In this document: in pieces, positions 16,174 to 24,235 of the stretch
How the letters are laid out: each line of letters starts with the position of its first letter
Numbering within the stretch: the stretch's first letter is position 1
Assembly: GCF_031885415.1 (NCBI RefSeq)
Contig: NZ_CP116871.1
Location: forward strand, 3,162,001 to 3,226,000
DNA from: Microbacterium forte
GTDB lineage: Bacteria; Actinomycetota; Actinomycetes; Actinomycetales; Microbacteriaceae
DNA length: 64,000 nucleotides
Direction: 5' to 3'
Made by a program: the position numbers and the translations under genes
The notes under the pieces: generated by a model
What the model was told of the DNA's origin: nothing
Seen by the model: only the letters and a program-made list of their open reading frames with translations
Databases searched by the model: none

Positions 16174-17416
16174 ACGACTCCAGGGCGTCGCGCACGGCGA
16201 GAATGCCGGTGAGCGTCTCGACATATGAGGTGCTGAGCGGCGAGAGTCCCAGGCGGATGCCGTCGGGGAAGCGGAAGTCGGGGATGATGCCGTCGGCCCA
16301 CAGGCGCTGCGTCACGGCGCGGAAATCAGGGTGGCCGATCGTCACGTGGCTTCCTCGGAGTGCGGCGTCGCGTGTGCTGAGCAGCCGCACGCCGAGCGGG
16401 GCGAGCGCTTCGTCATAGGCACGGACGGCGAAGTCGGTGAGGGAGAGGGACTTCTCGCGGATCGCCTCGATCGACGCCTGCTCGATGAGGTCGAGCATGC
16501 CCTGCATCGCGAGCATGGAGGTTATCGGGGGAGTGCCGCTGAGCAGCTGCCGGATGTCGCCGGCCGGGACGTACTCCGGCCCCATCGCGAAGATGTCGGC
16601 GGCGCTCCACCAGCCCTGGATCGGCTGGCGCAGGACGCCCTGGTGCTCGCGTCGCAGGTAGGCGAACGCGGGGGAGCCGGGGCCGCCGTTGAGGTACTTG
16701 TACGTGCATCCGACCGCCATGTCGACGCCCCAGGTGTCGAGCTGCATCGGGATCACGCCGGCCGAGTGGCAGAGGTCCCACATCATGAGGGCTCCGACCT
16801 CGTGCACCGCGGTCGTGATGCCTGGCATGTCGGCGAGGGCGCCGGAGCGGTAGTCGACGTGGCTGAGAGAGACGAGCGCCGTGCGCTCGGAGATGGCGGC
16901 GACGACATCGGCGATCTGCACGCCGAGCACCGGGTCGGGCTCGATCCAGCGCACCGTCATGCCGGTCTCAGCCGCGACGCCCTCTGCCATGAACCGGTCG
17001 GTGGGGAAGTTGCCCGCCTCGATCACGAGCTCGGTGCGCGACGGGTCGGCGGTCGCGCCGGCGCGCATCAGCTTGTAGATCAGCACGCTCGTGGAGTCGG
17101 CCACGACGGTCTGGCCCGCGGCGGCTCCGAGCGTGAGGCTGCCGATGCGATCGCCGAGCTCCATCGGCAGCGCCATCCACTGCTCGTCCCACGAGCGGAT
17201 CAGCCGGGTGCCCCAGTCGTCGCGCACGAACGCCGAGAGCTTCTCGGGTGTGTCTTTCAGCGGCCGCCCGAGCGAGTTGCCGTCGAGGTAGGCGCCGACG
17301 CCCGGGGCCTCGGCGAACGCCTCGAGGTGGGCGTGCAGCGGGTCGGCGGCGTCGAGGGCGCCGGCGAGGTCGAGGAGCGAGCGTTCGATGGTCGCGGCGT
17401 CGCGGGTGTCGGTCAT
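16163..17416 (-). CDS. kynU: Kynureninase
   Basis: 417 residues, the normal length. This PLP enzyme cleaves L-kynurenine to anthranilate and alanine. Family landmarks are 'YLDGNSLGRP' (43-52), 'DSTSVLIYKL', 'VIEAGNFPTDRF', 'SHVDYRSGALADM', Asp214 in 'MWDLCHSAG' (binds the PLP nitrogen) and Lys240 in 'GCTYKYLNGGPGSP' (Schiff base). The start lies 1 base after the stop of the amidohydrolase gene, and the stop overlaps the PaaX-type gene. Together with TDO upstream it forms a tryptophan-to-anthranilate route in the cytoplasm. No anthranilate-degrading gene follows in this window. Confidence 0.96.
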   Translation of the reverse strand: MTDTRDAATIERSLLDLAGALDAADPLHAHLEAFAEAPGVGAYLDGNSLGRPLKDTPEKLSAFVRDDWGTRLIRSWDEQWMALPMELGDRIGSLTLGAAAGQTVVADSTSVLIYKLMRAGATADPSRTELVIEAGNFPTDRFMAEGVAAETGMTVRWIEPDPVLGVQIADVVAAISERTALVSLSHVDYRSGALADMPGITTAVHEVGALMMWDLCHSAGVIPMQLDTWGVDMAVGCTYKYLNGGPGSPAFAYLRREHQGVLRQPIQGWWSAADIFAMGPEYVPAGDIRQLLSGTPPITSMLAMQGMLDLIEQASIEAIREKSLSLTDFAVRAYDEALAPLGVRLLSTRDAALRGSHVTIGHPDFRAVTQRLWADGIIPDFRFPDGIRLGLSPLSTSYVETLTGILAVRDALESYDR

Positions 17417-17417
17417 G

Positions 17418-18386
17418 TCAAGCCTTCAGATCGGCGCTGGTCAGCGGGCGGGCGAGTGTCGGGTCGGCGTCGGTGCCGGGGAGCCTCAGGAGGAGTGCAG
17501 CAGGGTCGAGAGGGTTCTGCGGTGCGAGGGCGCGCAACAGGTCGATGCCGTCGAGACCCGCGTCGCGGAGGGCAGTCAGTTCGCTCGGGTTCAGACCGAC
17601 GGGCATCGGGCCGTTGCCCATGTCGGTGCCGTAGAGCACGGTGCCGCCGGCGGCATGGAAGCGGCGGACGTTGTCGACCGCTGTGGCGTGCGTGTCGCCC
17701 TCGTGGATGGCGAGCGTCGAGATCCACGAGACGGATGCTGCCTGGGCGGTGACCTCGGCATCGTCGAGTCGCTCGGTGAACGGGGCGTGTGCGAGGCGCG
17801 CGGCGCCGAGGCGGACTGCTCGCTGCGCTTCTCCCACGCCTTCGGCATGGGCGACGACGGGGAGGCCGCGTGCGGCGGCGGCCTCGACCATCGCGCGGAA
17901 CAGGAGGTCGCTGAAGACGGGCCCGGCAGTGCTGTTGTTCGCGACCTTGATGCAGGATGCTCCGGCATCCGCCATCTCCGCGACGGCCGCGGTGGCTGCT
18001 GCGGTGTCTGCGATCTCGCGGAAGGACCCCGCTGGGGCCCAGTCGCGGTCGCTCGGGTAACCGCCGACGGGCGTGAGGAACGCACCCGCGAACTCGACGG
18101 CGACGAAACGCGCCGCGCCTTCGGACAGCGCGGCGACCGCCGCAGGGTTCCCCCCGAGGTCGATCACGCGTCCGAGAGTCGAGTCATGCAGCAGTGCGTG
18201 ATCGACGAGCTGGAGGTGCACGTGGTGGTCGGTGAAGCCGCCGACGATCACGCCGTCGAGCCTCGGCAGGTCGGACAGACGCAGATCGGATGCCGGTGAC
18301 CCGGGGCGCAGCAGCATCCGTCCGTCGATCATCTCGATGGTGCCGTCGCGCCATTCCTCGCCATCGAAGAAGGTCGCAGCGTTCAT
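17418..18386 (-). CDS. Metal-dependent amidohydrolase in the kynurenine operon (candidate formamidase)
   Basis: 322 residues of the amidohydrolase superfamily with a complete subtype-I-like binuclear metal set: HxH in 'GGFTDHHVHLQL', Lys in 'GASCIKVANNS' (possible carbamylated ligand), His in 'LPVVAHAEG', His in 'RLAHAPF' and Asp in 'LYGTDMGNGP'. The ATG shares one base with the TDO stop (TGATG), and kynU starts 1 base after its stop, so it is locked between the first and third steps of the kynurenine pathway. The operon has no alpha/beta-hydrolase or KynB-type formamidase. I infer that this protein may deformylate N-formylkynurenine, but an unrelated hydrolase role is possible. Confidence 0.85.
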   Translation of the reverse strand: MNAATFFDGEEWRDGTIEMIDGRMLLRPGSPASDLRLSDLPRLDGVIVGGFTDHHVHLQLVDHALLHDSTLGRVIDLGGNPAAVAALSEGAARFVAVEFAGAFLTPVGGYPSDRDWAPAGSFREIADTAAATAAVAEMADAGASCIKVANNSTAGPVFSDLLFRAMVEAAAARGLPVVAHAEGVGEAQRAVRLGAARLAHAPFTERLDDAEVTAQAASVSWISTLAIHEGDTHATAVDNVRRFHAAGGTVLYGTDMGNGPMPVGLNPSELTALRDAGLDGIDLLRALAPQNPLDPAALLLRLPGTDADPTLARPLTSADLKA

Positions 18387-19240
18387 CAGCCGCCGATCTC
18401 GGTGCGCACGGTGTAGAGCTCGGGGAAGAACGTCAGGTCGAGAGCGCGCTGCAGGAAGCCGACTCCGCTCGAGCCGCCGGTGCCGACCTTCATTCCGATC
18501 GTGCGGGCGACGGTCTTCAGGTGGCGGAAGCGCCAGAACTGGAAGTTGTCTTCGAGGTCTACGAGGTCTTCGCAGGCCTCGTAGAGGTCCCAGTGCTGTT
18601 GATGGTTCTGGTAGATCTCGCGGATCGCGGGCACCAGTTCGGGTGTCTCGCGGTAAGGCAGGCGCACGTCGCGCTCGAGGATCTCGGCCGGGATCGGCAG
18701 GCCGCGCCGCGAGGCGTAGCGCAGGAACTCGTCGTAGAGCGTGGGCTTGTGCCACTCGGCCGTGAGCAGCGCGAGGTTGGCGGGGTGGTCGGCGAAGACG
18801 CTGAGCATCTTCTCGTTCTTGTTGCCGAGGGCGAACTCGACCGCGCGGTACTGCACCGACTGGAAGCCCGAGGAGTTGCCGAGCGCTCCGCGGAACTGCG
18901 CGTACTCGGTGGGGGTGAGGGTCGCGAGGATCGCCCACTGCTGCGTCATCACGTCTTGGATGCGCTTGACCCGGGCCACCCGCTTCAGTGCCTCGCGCAG
19001 GTCATCGCTCGCGAGCAGTTCGCGGGCGGATGACAGCTCATGCAGCAGCTGCTTCAGCCAGAGCTCGGTGGTCTGGTGCTGGATGATGAACAGCAGCTCA
19101 TCGTGGTGCTCGGGGACGCTGACCGGATTCTGCGCGGTGAGCAGCTGGTCGAGCGACAGGTACGACCCGTAGGTCATGCGGCCGGACAGATCGGTGACGA
19201 TGCCGGCCTCGAGCTCGCGCTCGTTGTTCTCGGTGCTCAT
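18386..19240 (-). CDS. kynA: Tryptophan 2,3-dioxygenase
   Basis: 284 residues. This heme dioxygenase opens the indole ring of L-tryptophan to give N-formylkynurenine. The family stretches 'MTYGSYLSLDQLLTAQNPVS', 'HDELLFIIQHQTTELWLKQLLHEL', 'SGFQSVQYRAVEFALGNKN', 'WDLYEACEDLVDLEDNFQFWRFRHLKTVARTIGMKVGTGGSSGVGFLQ' and the heme-ligand His region 'WRFRHLKTV' are all visible. The ATG at 19240 has an AGGAAG site; the longer frame upstream runs into the promoter. It is the first gene of the four-gene operon, with a promoter-like sequence at 19273-19300. Confidence 0.96.
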   Translation of the reverse strand: MSTENNERELEAGIVTDLSGRMTYGSYLSLDQLLTAQNPVSVPEHHDELLFIIQHQTTELWLKQLLHELSSARELLASDDLREALKRVARVKRIQDVMTQQWAILATLTPTEYAQFRGALGNSSGFQSVQYRAVEFALGNKNEKMLSVFADHPANLALLTAEWHKPTLYDEFLRYASRRGLPIPAEILERDVRLPYRETPELVPAIREIYQNHQQHWDLYEACEDLVDLEDNFQFWRFRHLKTVARTIGMKVGTGGSSGVGFLQRALDLTFFPELYTVRTEIGG

Positions 19241-19272
19241 GGGTCGCTTCCTGTCGTGACGGACAGGCCAAA

Positions 19273-19300
19273 CATATAACAATCGTGGCGAGCGTCACAA
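19273..19300 (-). promoter_or_regulatory. Putative promoter of the kynurenine operon
   Basis: Reading leftward, TTGTGA (-35-like, 19295-19300) and TATATG (-10-like, 19273-19278) are 16 bases apart, just upstream of the TDO gene. The short direct repeat ACAATCGTG/ACAATAGTG (18 bp apart on the + strand) overlaps it and could be a regulator site. Confidence 0.5.
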
Positions 19301-19333
19301 TAGTGAAATGTCGCGCTGGTGCTGATCAGCGAG

Positions 19334-21049
19334 TCAGAGCGCGGGCGTCCTCGGCGGCGGGGTGCGGCGCTCGCCCGGTGCGCCGATCGCCTCGAACCCG
19401 GCGGCGAGACGCAGCAGCGTCGCGTCGTCGTAGGCGCGGCCTGCGAACGTCAGCCCGATCGGCATGCCGATGTCGGCCATGAGCCCCATCGGAACGGTCA
19501 CGGTCGGGATGCCGAGGTGGCGCACGGTCAGGTTGCCGTTGGCGATCCAGGTGCCGTTGCGCCATCCGAGGTCGGCGGAGGCCTCATTCACGTCCATGTC
19601 GGCGGGGCCTACATCGGCGACGGCCGGGAACACGACCGCGTCGAGCTCGTGCTCGTCCATCCATTCCTCGAGGTCGAGGCGACGCGTCTCCTCCAGGCCG
19701 CGCAGGCCGTCGGCGAGCTCGGGCATGTCCTGGAATCCGACGCCCCGGTTGGCGCGCACCCACTCGGGATATTCGGCGATGTCGTCGTCGAAGCCCGTGT
19801 AGCGGTCGGGAAGTGCGCCCTCCGGATGCGGGAAGATCGTCGCTCCGTCGACGGCGGCGAGGGTGTGCAGTCGGGGGTCGCCGTTCGCCTGCAGGAAGTC
19901 CTCCCACCCCCACGCCGACAGGTCGACGATCTCCTGTCGCAGATACTCCGGCGACACGAGACCGCGCGTCGCGATGGTGGGTGCACCCGGTCGGTCGCCC
20001 TCGTAGTTCGACACCACGGGGAAGTCGACCTCGATCACGGTCGCGCCGGCGGACTCGAGGTCGCGTCGTGCGGACTCCCAGCGCTCGATCACCGAGGCGC
20101 GCGTCTCGATCCGCTGCCCTGTGGGGCCGCCGATGCCCGGTTCAGCGGCGGTGCCGGCATCCGGGTCCGCGTTGATGTACATGCGGGGGATGCCGATGCG
20201 GATGCCGCGCAGGGCTGTCGCCGCCTCGGCGGCCAGGGCGTCGTACGACTCCGGGCGCACCTCTGACGAGAGCGGCAGCGTCACCCACGGCTGCGCGCGC
20301 CAGAAGTCACCGCGCGTCTCGGCATCGTCGGCGACGATCACGTCGAGCACCTCGAGCAGGTCGGCCATGGTGCGCGCATGCGGCACGACGACGTCCATGG
20401 TCGGCACGAGCGGCCAGTTGCCGCGGGTCGAGATCACGCCGCGCGAGGGCGTGTAGGCGCACAGGGCGTTGTTGGTCGCGGGACCGCGGCCGCTCGACCA
20501 GGTCTCCTCGCCCAGGCCGAACGCGCCGAAGCTCGCGGCCGTCGCGGTGCCCGATCCGTTGGACGACCCCGAGGCGAAGGGCGCGGTGAGGAAATCGGCG
20601 TTGTACGGACTCTCGGCTCGGCCGTAGACCCCTCGCTGCATGCCGCCGTTCGCCATCGGGGGCATGTTCGTCAGCCCGAGGCAGACCGCACCGCCCGCCC
20701 GCAGGCGTTCGATCGTGAACGCATCGCGCTGCGCGACGAGCTCGGCGAAGGCGGGGCTGCCGGCGGCGGCGGTCAGCCCGCGCACCAGGTAGCTGTCCTT
20801 CGCGGTGTACGGGATGCCGTCGAGCGGCCCGAGCGTCTCGCCGTGTGCCCGTCGTGCATCCGATGCCGCCGCCTCTGAGCGGGCGTCGGGGTTGCGGACG
20901 ACGACGGCGTTCAGAGCCGTCTCGGTCTCGGGGCCGTCGTAGGCGTCGATGCGCGCGAGATACGCGTCGACGAGCTCGACGGCGGTGACCGCGCCGGTCT
21001 CGAGCGCTCGCCGCAGCTCTGCGATGGAGGCCTCGACCACGTCGATCAT
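19334..21049 (-). CDS. Amidase (amidase-signature family)
   Basis: 571 residues. The amidase-signature fold is clear: catalytic Lys in 'GIPYTAKDSYLV', the Ser-rich loop 'FASGSSNGSGTATAASFGAFGLG', and the nucleophile Ser in the stretch aligned with GSDTGGSIRIPA, here 'GEETWSSGRGPATNN'. The Lys-Ser-Ser triad seems intact, but the flanking glycines differ from the family norm. The ATG at 21049 overlaps the stop of agmatine deiminase as ATGA, so the substrate is probably linked. N-carbamoylputrescine, normally handled by the unrelated nitrilase-like AguB, is a possible substrate (inference). The longer upstream frame is a shadow of the deiminase gene. Confidence 0.88.
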   Translation of the reverse strand: MIDVVEASIAELRRALETGAVTAVELVDAYLARIDAYDGPETETALNAVVVRNPDARSEAAASDARRAHGETLGPLDGIPYTAKDSYLVRGLTAAAGSPAFAELVAQRDAFTIERLRAGGAVCLGLTNMPPMANGGMQRGVYGRAESPYNADFLTAPFASGSSNGSGTATAASFGAFGLGEETWSSGRGPATNNALCAYTPSRGVISTRGNWPLVPTMDVVVPHARTMADLLEVLDVIVADDAETRGDFWRAQPWVTLPLSSEVRPESYDALAAEAATALRGIRIGIPRMYINADPDAGTAAEPGIGGPTGQRIETRASVIERWESARRDLESAGATVIEVDFPVVSNYEGDRPGAPTIATRGLVSPEYLRQEIVDLSAWGWEDFLQANGDPRLHTLAAVDGATIFPHPEGALPDRYTGFDDDIAEYPEWVRANRGVGFQDMPELADGLRGLEETRRLDLEEWMDEHELDAVVFPAVADVGPADMDVNEASADLGWRNGTWIANGNLTVRHLGIPTVTVPMGLMADIGMPIGLTFAGRAYDDATLLRLAAGFEAIGAPGERRTPPPRTPAL

Positions 21050-22086
21050 GCCGGAACCCCCACGCTCGGCTGCTGCTGGGTGATGCAGTGGATGCCGCCG
21101 CCGCGGTCGAACAGCGGGCGCGCATCGACCGTGACGACCCGGCGCCCGGGATAGACGTCGGCGAGGATCGCCCGTGCCGCGGCATCGGCCTGCTCGTCGC
21201 CGAACCCGCAGGCGACCACGCCATCGTTCGTGACCAGGTGATTGACGTAGCTCCAGTCGACGAAGCCCTCGTCGTCGCGCAGGGTCGCCGGCGCTGGCAG
21301 GTCGACGATCTCGAAACGGCGACCCGCGGCATCGGTCTGTTGCTCGAGATGCGCGCGCAGCCGGCGCGTCACCGCGTGGTCCGGGTGCTCGGGGTTCTGC
21401 TGCTCGTGCAGCAGCAGTCGGCCGGGGGAGACGAACGTCGCGACGATGTCGACGTGCCCGTTCGTGCCGAAGTCGTCGTAGTCGCGGGTGAGGCCCCGAG
21501 GCAGCCACACGGCCTTCGTCGCCCCGAGCGTGCGCGCCATCTCGGCCTCGACGCGCGCCTTGTCGGCGTAGGGGTTGCGGCGCGGGTCGAGCTGCACGGT
21601 GTCGGTGAGCAGCACCGTGCCCTCGCCGTCGACGTGGATTCCGCCGCCTTCGTTCACCAGCGTCGAGCTCACGAGCTCGGCGCCGACGGCTCCGGCGATG
21701 ATGCGGGCGTGCTGCGCCGCCTTCTGCCACTGCGCCCACGCGGGGGCGCCCCAGCCGTTGAAGATCCAGTCGACCGCGCCGAGCACTCCGGGACGCTCGT
21801 CATCGATCACGAAGGTGGGGCCGGAGTCGCGCATCCAGAACTCGTCGACCGGCGCCTCGACGATGTCGATGCTGCTGCTGAGCATCCGCCGAGCGCGGGC
21901 GACCTCGGCGGGGTCGACGATCATCGCGACCGGCTCGAACTCGGCGACCGCGTGGGCGACGGCCGTCCAGGTGTCATAGCCCTCGTCGCGCTCGGACGCC
22001 GTCTCGCCCAGCGTCGGCCCCTCGGCGGGGAACGCCATCCAGGTGCGCTCGTGCGGTGCGGTCTCGGCGGGCATGTGCCAGGCCAT
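21046..22086 (-). CDS. Agmatine deiminase family protein
   Basis: 346 residues of the peptidyl-arginine-deiminase/agmatine-deiminase fold. The start 'MPAETAPHERTWMAFP', 'FWMRDSGPTFV', 'NEGGGIHVDGEGTVLLTD', 'NGHVDIVATFVSPG' and the catalytic Cys in 'GGGIHCITQQQPSV' near the C-terminus are all present. The reaction known for the family is agmatine to N-carbamoylputrescine plus ammonia. The ATG at 22086 follows a GGAGACAATC site. The gene is divergent from a TetR regulator, with a palindrome at 22142-22157 between them, and overlaps the amidase gene downstream. Confidence 0.93.
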   Translation of the reverse strand: MAWHMPAETAPHERTWMAFPAEGPTLGETASERDEGYDTWTAVAHAVAEFEPVAMIVDPAEVARARRMLSSSIDIVEAPVDEFWMRDSGPTFVIDDERPGVLGAVDWIFNGWGAPAWAQWQKAAQHARIIAGAVGAELVSSTLVNEGGGIHVDGEGTVLLTDTVQLDPRRNPYADKARVEAEMARTLGATKAVWLPRGLTRDYDDFGTNGHVDIVATFVSPGRLLLHEQQNPEHPDHAVTRRLRAHLEQQTDAAGRRFEIVDLPAPATLRDDEGFVDWSYVNHLVTNDGVVACGFGDEQADAAARAILADVYPGRRVVTVDARPLFDRGGGIHCITQQQPSVGVPA

Positions 22087-22141
22087 GATTGTCTCCCTCG
22101 CTGCTGATCGCGACCTCGGGAATGAGGGGCCGTGATCCCTA

Positions 22142-22157
22142 TTGAACACGTGATCAA
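22142..22157. promoter_or_regulatory. Palindromic operator between agmatine deiminase and TetR genes
   Basis: TTGAACACGTGATCAA is a near-perfect 16-bp inverted repeat (TTGAWCACGTGWTCAA) in the 92-bp gap between the divergent genes. It lies 19 bases before the TetR start and is the probable TetR binding site controlling both directions. Confidence 0.65.
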
Positions 22158-22175
22158 CGAGTGATACGGTAGCCC

Positions 22176-22835
22176 GTGATGAAGACCACGTCAAGAGCCG
22201 CCGCGCCCCGTCGGCTGCCGCCGCAAGAGCGCGAACGCTCCATCGTCGACGCCGCCGTCTCGCTGGCAGGGGAGAGCGGGCTCGAGGCGCTCACCGTGCG
22301 TGCGGTCGCGGCCAGGGTCGGCGTCACGCCGGCTCTCGTCGCGCACTACCGGCCCGTGATGGAGTCGTTCGTCGCCGAGGTCTTCACCACGATCGTCGCG
22401 GCCGAGCGAGACGAGGTCATAGCCTCGTACGACCCGAGCGTCGACCTGCGCACGAACCTGCTGCGGCTCATCGAGACGCTGCTCGACGACTCGCGAGACG
22501 ACGTCGCGATGGTGTGGGTGCAGTCATGGGCGCTCGGCGCCCGCAACGAGGCGCTCGGCGCCAGGGTGCGCACCGAGATGGACCTCTGGCACAGCGCCCT
22601 CGAAGACCTCATCGCCCGCGCGATCGCCGAAGACCCGGCGCTGAGAGAGAACCCGCTGCAGGTCGACCCGGACTCGTCGGCATGGATGCTGCTCGCCATG
22701 GTCGACGGCATGAGCGCCCACTCGCTCGTGCACTGGGCGCCCCGCGATCGAGCCGATCTCGCTCGCCGCACTCTCTCCGCGGTGCTCGACGTTCCGGTGG
22801 TCGAGCCCGTACAGCCCGCAGAAACCCTCAGGTAA
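22176..22835 (+). CDS. TetR family transcriptional regulator
   Basis: 219 residues. The N-terminal HTH is at about residues 20-62: 'RSIVDAAVSLAGESGLEALTVRAVAARVGVTPALVAHYRP'. The C-terminal ligand domain 'DDVAMVWVQSWALGARNEALGARVRTEMDLWHSALEDLIARAI' resembles the BetI-type subgroup. GTG at 22176 and ATG at 22179 are both possible starts. Only 9 bp separate it from the PLP decarboxylase gene, so the two are likely one operon. It probably represses the divergent deiminase-amidase genes and its own operon through the palindrome upstream. Confidence 0.9.
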   Translation: MMKTTSRAAAPRRLPPQERERSIVDAAVSLAGESGLEALTVRAVAARVGVTPALVAHYRPVMESFVAEVFTTIVAAERDEVIASYDPSVDLRTNLLRLIETLLDDSRDDVAMVWVQSWALGARNEALGARVRTEMDLWHSALEDLIARAIAEDPALRENPLQVDPDSSAWMLLAMVDGMSAHSLVHWAPRDRADLARRTLSAVLDVPVVEPVQPAETLR

Positions 22836-22844
22836 GGACAGCTC

Positions 22845-24218
22845 ATGGGAGCAGAACGCATGCACGCGGCCTCGGCCGAATCGACGGCGATCGTCGACGC
22901 GGTGCTCGACTACTCGAGACGGCGGATGCTCGCGGCCGACGTGCCGCTCGACAAGCCCCAGTCGCCGGCCGAGCTCGATCGTCTGGTCGGGACGACGATC
23001 ACCGACGCCGGTCTCGGTTCGCAGCGCGCGCTCAGCGTGTTCGAGCACATCCTCGCCCCGGCCTGCCTGACGACGAGCCACCCGTCGTATCTCTCGTTCA
23101 TCCCGACCGCCCCGACGATCGCCTCGATCGCCTTCGACCTCGTGGTCTCGGCATCCGGCCTCTACGGAGGCAGCTGGCTCGAGGGCGCCGGAGCCGTGCA
23201 CGCCGAGAACGAGGTCCTCTCGTTCCTGGCGGCCGAGTTCGGCCTCCCCGACACCGCCGGCGGGGTGTTCGTGCAGGGTGGCACGATCGGAAACCTGTCG
23301 GCGCTCGTCGCCGCACGCGAGGCGGCGAAGGCGAAGCTGCTCGAGGCGGGCAAGGAGCTTCCTCGCCGCTGGAAGATCGTGTGCAGCGTCGAGGCGCACT
23401 CCTCGAACAAGTCGGCGGCGAAGGTCATGGATGCCGACGTGCTGCTCGTGCCCGCGGGCGACGACGGCATGCTGAGGGCGAATGCCGTGCGTGAGGCGCT
23501 CGCCGAGCACGGCGATGAGATCTGCGCGGTGGTCGCCACCGCCGGCTCGACCAACTTCGGCATCGTCGACGACATCGCCGGCATCGCCGCGCTGAAAGAC
23601 GAGTTCGACTTCTGGCTGCACATCGACGGCGCCTACGGGCTCACCGCGATGCTGGCGCCCGAGGCCCGTGGCATCTTCGCGGGAGTGGAGCGCGCCGACT
23701 CGGTGATCGTCGATCCGCACAAGTGGCTGTTCGCCCCGTTCGACTGCTGCGCGCTGCTCTACCGCGACCCCGACACAGGGCGCCGAGCGCACACGCAGCA
23801 CGCCGAGTACCTCGACACCCTCACGGACGCCGGTGACTTCAGCCCGTCGGACTACTCGATCCAGCTGACTCGGCGCCCTCGGGGGCTGCCGCTGTGGTTC
23901 TCGCTCGCGACCTACGGCGTGGCCGCCTATCGCGAGGCGGTGAGCGCGACACTCGCCCTGACCCAGCGCATCGCCGCAGAGATCGCTGCCCGCCCCGAGC
24001 TGAGGCTCGTGCGCGACCCGCAGCTCTCTGTCGTCGTGTTCGAACGCGAGGGCTGGGATCGCGCCGACTACGACCGCTGGTCGGACGAGCTGCTCGACAC
24101 GCAGCGAGCGTTCGTGGTGCCGAGCTCGCACGGCGGGCGACCGAACACCCGCTTCGCGATCCTCAACCCGCTCACGACGTTCGACGACCTCGTGGGCATC
24201 CTCGACACGATGAAGTAG
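22845..24218 (+). CDS. PLP-dependent group II amino acid decarboxylase
   Basis: 457 residues, fold-type I group II decarboxylase (aromatic-amino-acid/glutamate/diaminobutyrate decarboxylase group). Landmarks are 'TTSHPSYLSFIPTAP' (76-90), 'GVFVQGGTIGNLSALVAAR', His185 in 'EAHSSNKSA' (stacks on PLP), Asp261 in 'LHIDGAYG' and Lys293 in 'VDPHKWLFAPFDC' (Schiff base). The substrate cannot be fixed. It shares an operon with the TetR gene and a divergent promoter with agmatine deiminase, so a role in making or removing an amine is likely. Confidence 0.92.
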   Translation: MGAERMHAASAESTAIVDAVLDYSRRRMLAADVPLDKPQSPAELDRLVGTTITDAGLGSQRALSVFEHILAPACLTTSHPSYLSFIPTAPTIASIAFDLVVSASGLYGGSWLEGAGAVHAENEVLSFLAAEFGLPDTAGGVFVQGGTIGNLSALVAAREAAKAKLLEAGKELPRRWKIVCSVEAHSSNKSAAKVMDADVLLVPAGDDGMLRANAVREALAEHGDEICAVVATAGSTNFGIVDDIAGIAALKDEFDFWLHIDGAYGLTAMLAPEARGIFAGVERADSVIVDPHKWLFAPFDCCALLYRDPDTGRRAHTQHAEYLDTLTDAGDFSPSDYSIQLTRRPRGLPLWFSLATYGVAAYREAVSATLALTQRIAAEIAARPELRLVRDPQLSVVVFEREGWDRADYDRWSDELLDTQRAFVVPSSHGGRPNTRFAILNPLTTFDDLVGILDTMK

Positions 24219-24235
24219 ACCGCCCGCAGACCCCC

